Below are positions 8,900 to 17,120 of a stretch of 64,000 bases of DNA, piece after piece. Both the position numbers and the translations under genes were made by a program. Source of the DNA: Actinacidiphila yanglinensis (lineage in GTDB: Bacteria; Actinomycetota; Actinomycetes; Streptomycetales; Streptomycetaceae); the NCBI RefSeq assembly GCF_900107965.1, contig NZ_FNVU01000003.1, positions 496,001 to 560,000 of the forward strand, in the 5' to 3' direction. The first letter of the stretch is position 1, and the number at the start of each line of letters is the position of its first letter. Under the pieces are notes generated by a model. It did no database searches and was not told where the DNA came from. It worked only from the letters and a program-made list of their open reading frames with translations.

Positions 8900-10045
8900 A
8901 TGAAGTCGAGCGGCGCTGACTCGCGGCCGGTCGGTTGGAGGGTGTGGAAGTCCCGGCCGATCCTGCTCACCGTCGCTCTGGTGTCTCTCGCCGTGATGCT
9001 CGGCGCGGACCTGGTCAGCGGGGAAAGGATCCGTATCGGCGGTCTGCTGGTCGCGGTACCTGCCCTGTCCGCGGTGTTCCTCGGCCCGCTCGACGTCCTC
9101 CTGCTTGCCTCCCTGACCGTCGGTGCGGTCGTCTGGATCTCCGCGGACAGAAACGTCCTGGGCACGGCGAATTTTCCCGTGGTGCTGGCGACCGCGGTGC
9201 TGGTCGGCGCCGGGGCCGTGCTGGCCGCACGCATCCGCGCGCGCCGCGAGCGCCAGCTGGCGAAGGTCAGGAAGGTCGCCGAGGCGACCCAGCGGGCGCT
9301 GCTGCGCCCGCTGCCGGGCCGGCTCGGGCGGGTGACGATCTCCTCGATGTACCTGGCCGCGGAGGAGGAGGCGGCGATCGGCGGCGACCTCTACGCCGCC
9401 GGCGTCGACGAACGGGGGGACACCCGTGTGCTCGTCGGCGACGTGCAGGGCAAGGGCCTGGCCGCCGTGGAGGTGGTGGGGCTGCTGCTGAGCTCGTTCC
9501 GCCGGGCGGTACGCTCCGGCGTGCCGCTGGAGGCGCTGCCGGGCTACCTCGACGAGGGCCTGCGTGACGACCTGGTCGACCTGGAGGAGAACGGCGCGCC
9601 GGGCACCGTCGACTCCCGCCCGGTCGAGACCGAGTTCCTGGAGCGGTTCGTGACCGCCGTCGTCGTGGACATCGCCGACGACGGCGGCACGGTGCGTATC
9701 GCGAACTGCGGGCACCCCCCGCCGCTGCTCATCCGCGGTGACCGCGTCATCCCGCTGCTGCCGGACGTGCCCGAGCTCCCGCTCGGCCTCGGTGACCTCG
9801 GCCGGGGCGGCCACCACGTCGACAGCTACGACCTGGCGCTCGGCGACATCCTGCTGCTCTACACCGACGGCGTGATCGAGGCCCGCAACGTCCAAGGTGC
9901 CTTCTACCCGCTCGCCGACCGCCTCGCGCACAGGACCCGCGACACCCCCGCCGTCCTGCTGGAGGACGTCCGCAACGACCTGACGCAGTACACCGCCGGG
10001 CTCAGCGACGACATCGCGATGGTCGCCCTCCAGCGAGTCGCCTGA
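8900..10045 (+). CDS. Membrane-anchored SpoIIE-type PP2C phosphatase
   Basis: The 381-residue product has an N-terminal block of about four hydrophobic helices (residues 18-110), a short Arg-rich linker that may form a coiled coil, then a SpoIIE/PP2C domain from about 145. Landmarks are AIGGDLYAA (metal-binding Asp), VGDVQGKGLAA (second Asp), ANCGHPPPLL, LLLYTDGVIEARN and SDDIAMVAL. Such enzymes dephosphorylate serine residues, typically on anti-anti-sigma factors, and the membrane part probably tunes activity. No anti-sigma kinase or STAS partner is adjacent. A paralogue of identical architecture lies 2.2 kb away on the other strand (12277-13401). Confidence 0.92.
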   Translation: MKSSGADSRPVGWRVWKSRPILLTVALVSLAVMLGADLVSGERIRIGGLLVAVPALSAVFLGPLDVLLLASLTVGAVVWISADRNVLGTANFPVVLATAVLVGAGAVLAARIRARRERQLAKVRKVAEATQRALLRPLPGRLGRVTISSMYLAAEEEAAIGGDLYAAGVDERGDTRVLVGDVQGKGLAAVEVVGLLLSSFRRAVRSGVPLEALPGYLDEGLRDDLVDLEENGAPGTVDSRPVETEFLERFVTAVVVDIADDGGTVRIANCGHPPPLLIRGDRVIPLLPDVPELPLGLGDLGRGGHHVDSYDLALGDILLLYTDGVIEARNVQGAFYPLADRLAHRTRDTPAVLLEDVRNDLTQYTAGLSDDIAMVALQRVA

Positions 10046-10065
10046 GACCGCGGCATTCAAGGCCC

Positions 10066-10317
10066 CGTGACCGCCCGGACACCTCCGGCCGGATCACCGG
10101 TGTCGGCATCGGCATGGTCGGGCCCCGCGACCACGCGCTCGGCATCGACCGCGATGCGCACCGCCTGCGGCACTGGCACGACGTCCCTTTGCGTGAACGC
10201 GCCGAGGAGGCCCTCGGCCTGCCCGTCCACCTCGACAAGGACGTGACCGCCGGCGTCACGGCCGAAGCCTGGCGGCGCGGCCCAGCTTTTGACGACGCGG
10301 CTCTGATCATGGGGGGA
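10066..10317 (+). pseudogene. ROK-family (sugar kinase/repressor) remnant
   Basis: This frame encodes GRITGVGIGMVGP, then RLRHWHDVPLRERAEEALGL and PVHLDKDVTAGVTAEAWRRG. It matches the region of ROK proteins in which a glycine-rich ATPase-like loop is followed by a tryptophan-containing linker and a DND/DKD-type motif. No start with an HTH precedes it and the frame then runs antisense into the next gene, so both the N-terminal HTH part and the C-terminal zinc-motif part are missing. It begins about 20 bp after the PP2C stop. It fills most of the 10046-10398 interval. Confidence 0.6.
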
Positions 10318-10398
10318 TCAGCCCACCAAGGTGAAAAGCTGGGTGCCCGGAGTCGCGCCGTTTTCCGTTGCCGGGCGCAGCGAACGCCGATGCTCCGT

Positions 10399-11361
10399 TC
10401 AGGGCACCAGCACGATCCTCCCGAAGACTTCTCCCGCGTCCATCTTGCGGTGGGCCACAGCCGCCTGGTCCAGCGGCAGCACCTCGTCCACCATCGTGCG
10501 CAGGTCCCCGAGCGCTGCATCGGCGAACTGGGTCGCCCGCACCGCCTGCCGGTCGGGGCCGGGCACGGTGTCGGAACTGAAGGTGGCGAACGTCAGTGAT
10601 CTGCGGAAGCCGTCCATCAGCCGCATGCCGAAGTCCGCCGGCGGCTGCCCACCGACCACGCCGACGGCCACGTACCGCCCGTTGGCGTTCAATCTGTCCA
10701 GGAAGAGGGGAAGCTGGGGACCCCCCACGATATCGATCACCACGTCAAAGCCCGCCGGTGCGTCCGGGCCGCCCTCGCCGGAGCGGTTCAGGACGTGCGT
10801 GGCACCCAGTTCCTCAAGTCGCGCACCACGCAAGGCCGATGAAGTGGTGACCGCCACCGAGCCCGCCCCGTTCCTGGCTGCGAGCTGGACCGCTGTGATA
10901 CCGATGCTGCCCGCCGCACCACGCACGAGCACCGTCTCCCCGGTTGCGAAGCGGGCCCTTTCCAAGGCGAAGTGGGCGACCACGCCGGACCCACCGAGAG
11001 CGACCGCTTGGGCGCAGGTCAGACCGTCGGGCAGCGGCAACACATCATCGACTGAAGCGGCGGCCTGCTCGGCATACCCACCGGACAGGCCGGTGAACGC
11101 CCATACCCGCTGCCCGATCCATGAGGCGTCCACGTCCTCTCCCACCGCGGTGACCCTTCCCGCGACCTCGCTGCCGAGGAGATGGCCCTCCCGGAAGCCG
11201 TAGGTGGCGAGCGTTCCCCGGCGGATCACGGCGTCCACACCGCCCACACCGATCGCTTCGGTGCCGATTCGCACCTGCCCCGGGGCGAGAATCGGCACGG
11301 GCACGTCGACGACCTCCAGGCCCTCAGGGCTTCCGAACGTCCTGATGGCGACGGCTTTCAT
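10399..11361 (-). CDS. Zinc-free MDR / quinone oxidoreductase-like protein
   Basis: The 320-residue product is a medium-chain dehydrogenase/reductase. The N-terminal GroES-like domain contains GSEVAGRVTAVGEDV and the Rossmann domain contains VLVRGAAGSIGITAVQLA. The zinc-ligand cysteines of classical alcohol dehydrogenases are absent, so it fits the NADPH:quinone reductase branch. ATG 11361 is set by AAGGAG six bases upstream. It is divergent from a TetR gene with a palindrome between them, so it is probably the repressor target and may detoxify a reactive carbonyl or quinone ligand. Confidence 0.9.
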   Translation of the reverse strand: MKAVAIRTFGSPEGLEVVDVPVPILAPGQVRIGTEAIGVGGVDAVIRRGTLATYGFREGHLLGSEVAGRVTAVGEDVDASWIGQRVWAFTGLSGGYAEQAAASVDDVLPLPDGLTCAQAVALGGSGVVAHFALERARFATGETVLVRGAAGSIGITAVQLAARNGAGSVAVTTSSALRGARLEELGATHVLNRSGEGGPDAPAGFDVVIDIVGGPQLPLFLDRLNANGRYVAVGVVGGQPPADFGMRLMDGFRRSLTFATFSSDTVPGPDRQAVRATQFADAALGDLRTMVDEVLPLDQAAVAHRKMDAGEVFGRIVLVP

Positions 11362-11484
11362 CTCTGCTCCTTGGGTCGATGGACGGCCGGGCGCGATTGC
11401 TGCGACCGTGGGTATCGAACGGGCCCCACCGTCGGGCCCCCGCTGGATCGCCGGGCGGGGCGGCGGCACCGCCATTCGGACCGT

Positions 11485-11504
11485 AACGGACGCCCCCGTC
11501 CGTT
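11485..11504. promoter_or_regulatory. Probable TetR operator
   Basis: AACGGACG at 11485-11492 is mirrored by CGTCCGTT at 11497-11504 with a 4-base centre. It lies 19 bp before the TetR start in the divergent promoter region shared with the oxidoreductase. Size and symmetry fit a TetR dimer site controlling both genes. Confidence 0.55.
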
Positions 11505-11522
11505 TGGCTGAAGTGAGAGACG

Positions 11523-12125
11523 ATGACTGGCTACTTGCCTCAGACCGTGCGCGCCGATGCGCGCGACAACCGGGTGCGCATCCTGGACGCTGCCCGCAGG
11601 GTGTTCGGCGAGGAGGGCCTGAGCGCACCCATGCGCGAGGTCGCCCGGCACGCGGACCTTGCCCCCGCCACGCTGTACCGGCACTTCCCGACCAAGGAGG
11701 CGCTGATGTCGCAGACGTTCACCGAGCAGCGCCGCGCCTGCCACGCTGCCGTCCGCGATGCCCTCACGCGGTCGGACCCGTGGTACGGATTCCAGCTCCT
11801 GATCGAGCGGATCTGCGAACTGCACGCAGAAAGTCGCGGATTCGCCGACGCTTTCATGGCGGCCTTCCCCGAGTCCATGGACTTCGTCGCCGACCGTGAG
11901 CGAACCGTGCGCGCCGTCGCCGAACTGGCCCGCCGTGCCCAGGAGAGCGGCCGGCTGCGCCCCGACTTCGTCGTCGACGACCTGATCCTCATGCTCACCG
12001 CCCACCAGGGCCTCCAGCACGCGCCCCGCCCGGCCCGGCTCACGTCCTCCCGCCGCTTCGCTGCCTACGTGATCGAGGCGTTCCGCGCCGCACCGGAGAC
12101 GGGATCACGTGGGGTTGTGGCGTGA
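11523..12125 (+). CDS. TetR-family transcriptional regulator
   Basis: The 200-residue protein has the TetR DNA-binding domain at residues about 15-62; the recognition helix region reads MREVARHADLAPATLYRHFPTKEAL. The C-terminal ligand-binding half is unique to the subfamily. ATG 11523 follows GTGAGAGACG. It is divergent from the quinone-oxidoreductase-like gene, and the AACGGACG palindrome between them suggests that it represses that gene and itself until an inducer binds. The inducer is unknown. Confidence 0.93.
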   Translation: MTGYLPQTVRADARDNRVRILDAARRVFGEEGLSAPMREVARHADLAPATLYRHFPTKEALMSQTFTEQRRACHAAVRDALTRSDPWYGFQLLIERICELHAESRGFADAFMAAFPESMDFVADRERTVRAVAELARRAQESGRLRPDFVVDDLILMLTAHQGLQHAPRPARLTSSRRFAAYVIEAFRAAPETGSRGVVA

Positions 12126-12276
12126 CCCGCCGACGTTGCCGTGGCCGCGTGGGTCAGGTCGCCGGGTCTGCCCGCGAGTCGGCGGCACTCGCGGTTCAAG
12201 GTTGCCGATCCGTGCGTCCCGGCACACCATGCCTCGCCGTGCAGCGGCCGTTGGACGCTTTCGCCTTACACCAACG

Positions 12277-13401
12277 TCATCTCGCTGTCCGGCGCGCCAT
12301 GACGGCGACCAGCGCGGCGTCATCGCCGAGGTCGTGGCTGTAGTCGAGCAGGTCGTCGCGAACCAGGTCCAGCAGTTGGCGGGGAGTGCGGCCCGCGCCG
12401 AAGAATGCGAGGCGGTCTGCCAGGGGGTAGAAGTGCCCTTGCGCGTTGCGTGCTTCGCTGGCGCCGTCGGTGTAGAGCAGCAGTATGTCGCCGGCGGTGA
12501 AGGGGAAGGTGTCGACGGTCGCGTCCCCGGCCGGCGTCAGGTCGACGCCGATGGGCAGGGCGGGATCGGCGGGGCTGAGAGCCTCGACCTGTCCGGAGTG
12601 CAGCCGCAGCGGCGCTGGGTGCCCGTTGTTGAGGATGTGCACCACCGGGATGTGGTCGGGGATGTCGATGAGGACAACGGTGATGAAGGTCTCGTCCGCC
12701 CGGGTGTCCTGGCGCGTCGGTTGCGCCAGCCCCCATACGAGGGTGGATTCCAGTTCCTGCTGCAGTTCGGGCAGGCTCAGCTCGCGGTGCGCGGCGCCGC
12801 GGAACGCACCCAGCAGCAGCGCCGCGTCGTCGATCGCGCCGAGCCCCTTGCCGCGGACGTCGCCCATCAGCAGCCGGGTGCCATTTCTGGCGCGGACCGC
12901 CGCGTAGAGGTCACCGCCGATCCTGGCCTGGTCGGCGGCTGCCTGGTACGTGGCGGCGAGCCGCAGTGCGCCCATCCCTTCGGGTATCGGGTGCAGCATT
13001 GCCTGTTGGGCCGCCTCGGCTACTGATCTGACCTGCTGTAGTTCAGCACTGTGCCGTTCCCGCAGTCTGCAGAAGATCACCGTGAAGACCGAGATCAGCA
13101 CCAGCGCCACCAGTTGCGATATGTGGTTGGCGGTGGTGATGCTGTTGCGCACCGCGGCGATCGTCAGCAGGGCACCGACGGCCAGCGCACCGATGGCGGC
13201 GGTGAACCGGGATCCACCGAAGGACGCGGTCAGTGCTGGGGCGACGACCAGCAGCGGGCCGAGGTGAATGTCCTGCGGGGAGAGCACGTCGGCGAACGTG
13301 ATCATCAGAATCAGCGCGAGCGGAACCCACACCAGGCCCCGGTTCTGGTGCCAGGACCAGTCGCCGTCGCCGGGCTGGTACCGCATCCTTCCTGCATACA
13401 C
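12277..13401 (-). CDS. Membrane-anchored SpoIIE-type PP2C phosphatase (paralogue)
   Basis: The 374-residue protein has three to four membrane helices between residues 22 and 110, a linker with RSVAEAAQQAMLHPIP, and a PP2C domain with ARIGGDLYAA, MGDVRGKGLGA, LNNGHPAPLRL and LLLYTDGASEARN, ending in GDDAALVAV. The architecture and linker match the phosphatase at 8900. Likely substrates are phosphorylated anti-anti-sigma proteins. The start is uncertain: GTG 13401 gives the listed length, while ATG 13386 has AGGAAGG too close to it. It lies alone, 45 bp downstream of the small frame at 13447 on the same strand. Confidence 0.9.
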   Translation of the reverse strand: MYAGRMRYQPGDGDWSWHQNRGLVWVPLALILMITFADVLSPQDIHLGPLLVVAPALTASFGGSRFTAAIGALAVGALLTIAAVRNSITTANHISQLVALVLISVFTVIFCRLRERHSAELQQVRSVAEAAQQAMLHPIPEGMGALRLAATYQAAADQARIGGDLYAAVRARNGTRLLMGDVRGKGLGAIDDAALLLGAFRGAAHRELSLPELQQELESTLVWGLAQPTRQDTRADETFITVVLIDIPDHIPVVHILNNGHPAPLRLHSGQVEALSPADPALPIGVDLTPAGDATVDTFPFTAGDILLLYTDGASEARNAQGHFYPLADRLAFFGAGRTPRQLLDLVRDDLLDYSHDLGDDAALVAVMARRTAR

Positions 13402-13446
13402 CCTGATGCCGCGCTGCGCCCGGCACAGCGGGTGGAATGTGGGTGA

Positions 13447-13536
13447 TCATTGCGGCTCGGCGCCGCCGGGCAGGGGCTGCCCCGCCACGGGTTCGAGGTC
13501 GGAGACGCGGACTTCGTAGTGCAGCGATCGGCTCAC
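13447..13536 (-). CDS. Tiny coupled open frame (29 codons), unknown
   Basis: GTG 13536 overlaps the stop of the NTF2-like gene by four bases (GTGA), the usual translational coupling arrangement. The peptide is MSRSLHYEVRVSDLEPVAG followed by a Pro/Gly-rich tail. It has no family match that I recognise. It may be a real small protein, or the stub of a longer gene, since no homologous extension follows. Confidence 0.3.
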   Translation of the reverse strand: MSRSLHYEVRVSDLEPVAGQPLPGGAEPQ

Positions 13537-13982
13537 GGTCCCTCCCGTCGGCCCTGGAGCTTGTCGATGTCCTCCGGCTGCAGGAAGTGGTCGGCGTAGT
13601 CGGTGCCGGCGAAGTGCTCGCCCATCAGCTTCGACCACAGCAGCACCGAGTTCAGCGGCCGATGGTTGATCACGATGTTCTGGGTCTGGCCGGCCTCGTT
13701 GAACCGGACCACGACGATGCTGCCGATCGGCTCCCCGTGGACCGTCGCGGTGTAGTCCTCGACGAAGTCGGCGTCACCGTAGCGCCCGATGACGTGGAAG
13801 TCCTGGTAGTCGTACAACGTCCGCGCGAACGAGAGGATCTCGCGTACGGCCTGCGGGCCTTTGATGATGCCGGTCAGTACCGACGCCTCCATGGTGACGT
13901 CGTCGGCAAGGTTCCCCAGCCACTCCGGCGTGTAGTCCCTGCGCTGCCTGGCGGCGTCGCCGCTGCCCGGATAGCTCGTCAT
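13533..13982 (-). CDS. NTF2/SnoaL-like protein
   Basis: The 149-residue product has the SnoaL-like cone fold pattern: an N-terminal helix with EWLGNLADDVTMEAS, then GPQAVREILSFARTLYDYQDF, and a run of beta-strands with VEDYTATVHGEPIGSIVVVRFNEAG and NIVINHRPL. The fold hosts isomerases, hydrolases and simple ligand-binding proteins; no activity can be assigned. ATG 13982 is supported by AAGGAG eight bases upstream. It is divergent from the CGNR regulator across a 44-bp perfect palindrome and is therefore the likely target of that regulator. Confidence 0.82.
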   Translation of the reverse strand: MTSYPGSGDAARQRRDYTPEWLGNLADDVTMEASVLTGIIKGPQAVREILSFARTLYDYQDFHVIGRYGDADFVEDYTATVHGEPIGSIVVVRFNEAGQTQNIVINHRPLNSVLLWSKLMGEHFAGTDYADHFLQPEDIDKLQGRREGP

Positions 13983-14019
13983 TGCTCCTGCTCCTTCCTT
14001 GAAAGCCACTGACATCACC

Positions 14020-14063
14020 GTAACCCTTTTGCCCCTGTCGCACGACAGGGGCAAAAGGGTTAC
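14020..14063. promoter_or_regulatory. 44-bp perfect palindrome in a divergent promoter
   Basis: A 21-base arm at 14020-14040, beginning GTAACCC and ending CTGTCG, is followed by CA and then its exact reverse complement at 14043-14063. It occupies the centre of the 132-bp gap between the NTF2-like gene and the CGNR gene. The location suggests a multi-subunit operator rather than a terminator, since both genes are transcribed away from it. The lower GC content of the arms also stands out. Confidence 0.7.
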
Positions 14064-14114
14064 GATTGCGTCATGGATGATGGTGGCGCGCGGACCCCGG
14101 GGACGAGGGAGGGG

Positions 14115-14675
14115 ATGGCCGACCGTTTTCGTGTCGCAGCAGCCCCGGGTGGACTGCGATTGGTGCAGGAACTCTTGAACACTGCGGCACCCAAGGCGCG
14201 CTCGAACTCTCCGGATCTGCTCGCAACGCCGGAGCGCGCCGACGCCTGGATGCACGGACGGGGGATCCCTGCCGGAACGGTGGACACGGCGGCGCTGCGC
14301 TCGTTGCGTGATGCCCTGCGTGCCGCGCTGGTCCACCGGGAAGAAGGCGGACCGGCCCCCTCGGCCGGCGACGGCCTCCTTGAGGCACCGATCGCCTTCC
14401 GGTTGTCCCCGGATGGCTCCGTGCACACCCCAGGGGCATCCAGTGGCGTCACGGCTGTTCTCGAGCGCGTCCTGCTTGCCGTCCATGACGCACAGCTGAC
14501 CGGGGCCTGGGCCCGGCTGAAGGTGTGCCGCAGCCCAGAGTGCCGAGTCGCGTTCTGGGACCAGTCCCGCAACACGAACGCGGTCTGGCACGACTCGCAG
14601 ACCTGCGGGAACATCGCGAACCTGCGAGCCTCACGAGCTCGCCGCAAAGCAGGAGAACAGGACAACACCCCATGA
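14115..14675 (+). CDS. CGNR zinc-finger (ABATE-type) transcriptional regulator
   Basis: The C-terminus carries the CGNR zinc finger: CRSPECRVAFWDQSRN, then HDSQTCGNIANLRASRARRK, with the two CxxxxC/C pairs that bind zinc. The N-terminal ABATE-like stress-sensing domain begins near LRLVQELLNT. These are probable one-component regulators common in actinobacteria. ATG 14115 is preferred because GAGGGAGGGG precedes it; ATG 14073 is in frame but lies only 10 bases from the palindrome and lacks a ribosome site. The stop overlaps the ATG of the ketopantoate-reductase-like gene (ATGA), so the two are co-translated. Confidence 0.85.
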   Translation: MADRFRVAAAPGGLRLVQELLNTAAPKARSNSPDLLATPERADAWMHGRGIPAGTVDTAALRSLRDALRAALVHREEGGPAPSAGDGLLEAPIAFRLSPDGSVHTPGASSGVTAVLERVLLAVHDAQLTGAWARLKVCRSPECRVAFWDQSRNTNAVWHDSQTCGNIANLRASRARRKAGEQDNTP

Positions 14676-15598
14676 ACCACAGCCCCCGAGTCCTGGTCGT
14701 CGGAGCCGGCGGTACCGGCGGATACTACGGCGGCCGCCTCCTGCAAGCCGGCCTACCCGTGACCTTCCTCCTGCGCCCCGCCCGGGCCAGTGCCATCCGG
14801 CAGAACGGGCTACGGCTCGTCACGCCCTCCGAGACCAGCCTCCTGACCCCGGAAGTCATTACGGCAGCAGAACTTGATTCGCCCTTCGATGTCGTCATCC
14901 TCGCCACCCGCGCCGACGCCATCGACGCCGTGACAGCGCAGATCGCCCCGGCAGTCGGCGAGAGCACCCGCATCCTGCCCCTCCTGAACGGCGTCGACCA
15001 CCTCGCGGTCCTCACCGACAAGTACGGAGAGGACCGCGTCCTCGGGGCCGTCGCCATGATCGCGGCAGCCCAACAGCCTGATGGTTCGATCCATCAGCTC
15101 ACCTCGATGGCAGGCCTGACCGTCGGCAGTCCCACCGGGCAGCCGGTACCAGATGCCGTGCACAGGCTCGACGTGCCCGGAATCAGCTTCACCCTCAGCG
15201 AGGAGATCCTCGCCGACATGTGGCAGAAGTGGGCGTTCATCGTCTCCACCACCTCCCTGACCACGCTCATGAGCGCCCCTGTCGGTGAGGCGATCGCCAC
15301 ACCCGACGGGCTGGGCATCGCCAGGGCGATTGCCGCCGAAGCTGCCTCCGTGGCCGCGGCGGCCGGGCACCCACTCGGCGCGAAGCGCCTGCAGAGCATT
15401 ACCGGCACGCTCACCCAGGAAGGATCACCGGCCACCACATCCGTCTTCCGCGACATGACCGCCGGACGCCCCGTAGAAGTCGAACCCATGCTGGGTGCTT
15501 TCCTCAACTACGCCGCCGCGCACGGAGTGGATGTCCCGCGAATCCAGCTCGCGACAGCCCGCCTTCGCGTCTACCAGAACCGACTCGCCACCCTCTGA
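14672..15598 (+). CDS. Ketopantoate reductase family oxidoreductase
   Basis: The 308-residue product begins with a Rossmann fold VLVVGAGGTGGYYGGRL and has the C-terminal ApbA domain with MWQKWAFIVSTTSLTTLM, where the Lys corresponds to the catalytic lysine of PanE. NADPH is the expected cofactor and a 2-oxoacid the expected substrate. Coupling to the CGNR regulator by a 4-base overlap suggests a dedicated pathway enzyme rather than housekeeping pantothenate synthesis. It is distinct from the paralogue at 6232. Confidence 0.88.
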   Translation: MNHSPRVLVVGAGGTGGYYGGRLLQAGLPVTFLLRPARASAIRQNGLRLVTPSETSLLTPEVITAAELDSPFDVVILATRADAIDAVTAQIAPAVGESTRILPLLNGVDHLAVLTDKYGEDRVLGAVAMIAAAQQPDGSIHQLTSMAGLTVGSPTGQPVPDAVHRLDVPGISFTLSEEILADMWQKWAFIVSTTSLTTLMSAPVGEAIATPDGLGIARAIAAEAASVAAAAGHPLGAKRLQSITGTLTQEGSPATTSVFRDMTAGRPVEVEPMLGAFLNYAAAHGVDVPRIQLATARLRVYQNRLATL

Positions 15599-15941
15599 AG
15601 TCCTCCAGGTGCGCCGGCGCGGAAGGGGAACTCGGTCCGTGCTGAGGCGTCGAGGCAATACCCGGTACCCGTGGGTTCGGAGACTCGGCGTGGCAGCAGG
15701 CCGAGGACCTACGGGTTCGATCCCTTGGACGCCACGGGGGACTCGGCGATCGACTTTGGCTCTGCCTCCTGGGCTGCGGGACGAAGGCAACTCACACAGG
15801 TCTGTCGCCTCACGCTGCGCTCAACGTGTGTTCACCCGGCTGGGCCCCCTGGTTGGTGCTGCGGATGCGGGCGTTCCATGACGGTATCGGCAGAGCCCGA
15901 GTGCGTTGCGCCCCGCCCGTCAGTCGTGCTTCGCTCGCGCG
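15599..15941. other. Intergenic region, no gene seen
   Basis: This 343-bp stretch has no protein-like frame. It contains a GGTTCGATCCC string at about 15714-15724 that resembles a tRNA T-loop, but no complete cloverleaf forms around it. It otherwise presumably holds the promoter of the peptidase E-like gene. Confidence 0.4.
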
Positions 15942-16610
15942 ATGAACCTTCTGCTGACGGCGAGTGGCCTGCGCAACGAGACGCTGCGGGACGCACTGCG
16001 GGACATGCTGGGAAAGCCGTTCGGATCGGCGAACGTCGTGTTCGTTCCCACGGCGTCGGTCGCTCAGCCCGGGGACCACGGATGGTTCGTCGCGGACATG
16101 AACCGGCTGTACGGCCTCGGCTGGCGGGAGTTCGACGTTCTGGAGCTGAACGGGCTGCCCCGGCAGACGGCGCTCGACCGGCTGCTCCACGCCGACGTCA
16201 TCCATGTCGAAGGCGGTAACCAGTACCACCTCGCGCGCAGCATCACCGGCAACGGCCTGGCCGGCGGCTTCCTGGAGGCGCTGGAGAGCCGGGTCTACGT
16301 GGGGGTCAGTGCCGGGTCGATGGTGTTCAGCCGCAATCTCACCGGACACTCCGCCGACGTCATCGGGGACACCGCGGACCTCCACGTGCTCGGCGCGACG
16401 GACGTGGAGCCGCCCTTCGGCCTCTTCGACTGGTACCTCAAGCCCCACCTGTACTCACAGGACTTTCCTGAGCGCGACGACGCGTGGGCTGATCGCATCA
16501 CCGCGCGAGCGGACTTTCCGATCTACTTCATCGACGACGAGACCGCCGTGCGCGTCAGGGACGGCAAGGTGGACGTGCTCTCCGAGGGCCGGTGGCGATT
16601 CCAGCCCTGA
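15942..16610 (+). CDS. Peptidase E-like protein (S51 family)
   Basis: The 222-residue product has the S51 fold signature: MNLLLTASGLRN at the start, HVEGGNQYHLARSI before the nucleophile region, and VGVSAGSMVFS containing the catalytic Ser of the GxSAG elbow. Peptidase E cleaves Asp-X dipeptides in the cytosol; related streptomycete proteins may act on other alpha-amide substrates. The length matches the family. The start is ATG 15942, though ribosome-site support is weak. The gene stands alone on its strand. Confidence 0.88.
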   Translation: MNLLLTASGLRNETLRDALRDMLGKPFGSANVVFVPTASVAQPGDHGWFVADMNRLYGLGWREFDVLELNGLPRQTALDRLLHADVIHVEGGNQYHLARSITGNGLAGGFLEALESRVYVGVSAGSMVFSRNLTGHSADVIGDTADLHVLGATDVEPPFGLFDWYLKPHLYSQDFPERDDAWADRITARADFPIYFIDDETAVRVRDGKVDVLSEGRWRFQP

Positions 16611-16674
16611 CGCAACGTGGGGCGGTGAGCCCCGGAAGCAGTGGTTTCCTGCGACGGCGTCAGCATCGGCATAA

Positions 16675-16995
16675 TGGCGGCGCGCGAACCTGCAGGGTCA
16701 GCCGGGTCTCGGCATCCCCGGAGGCCACCGCGCCGACGGCGTTGCCGACCCGGCACCACGAGCCGTCGTCGGCACCGCAGTCCGCGCGCTGGGCAGCGGG
16801 ATCGACACCTGGTTCCACGACGCCGGGCCGGACACCGCGACGGCGCTCGCACGGTACGAGGCCGAGCGCACCGCCCGCTTCGACGAGGTCCGTGTGCACG
16901 CGGACGCCGTTGAACGGGCAGCCGACGCCGAGGAGTTCGCGGCCCGGTACGCGGCCTTCAGCCGCTGGATGCTCACCACGGCACCCACCGTCTGA
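16675..16995 (+). pseudogene. FAD-dependent monooxygenase C-terminal remnant
   Basis: The frame opens after TAA 16672 and ends at TGA 16993-16995 without a start codon. It reads RALGSGIDTWFHDAGPDTA, then ALARYEAERTARFDEVRVHA and AARYAAFSRWML, resembling the terminal helices of FAD-dependent hydroxylases of the PHBH type, in which ALxxYExxRxxR is typical. The FAD-binding N-terminal two-thirds are missing. It fills most of the gap between the peptidase and the LysR gene. Confidence 0.5.
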
Positions 16996-17120
16996 AGCGG
17001 GTCCCACAGGGACGGCGCATGACCCTGCGGCGCCGATGTCCGCGGCGGTGACCAACGCCCCCAACAGCGCCTCGGCCCGGCCGCATCAGCAGTTCCCCGT
17101 GCTCGGCCGCGCCCCCGCCC

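Noticed and set aside
15646..15734. tRNA-like segment: GGCGTC...GACGCC ends 88 nt apart with a GGTTCGATCCC T-loop string
   Set aside because: The T-stem has mismatches, no D-arm or anticodon arm forms, and the seventh acceptor pair fails. It is at best a decayed tRNA or chance.
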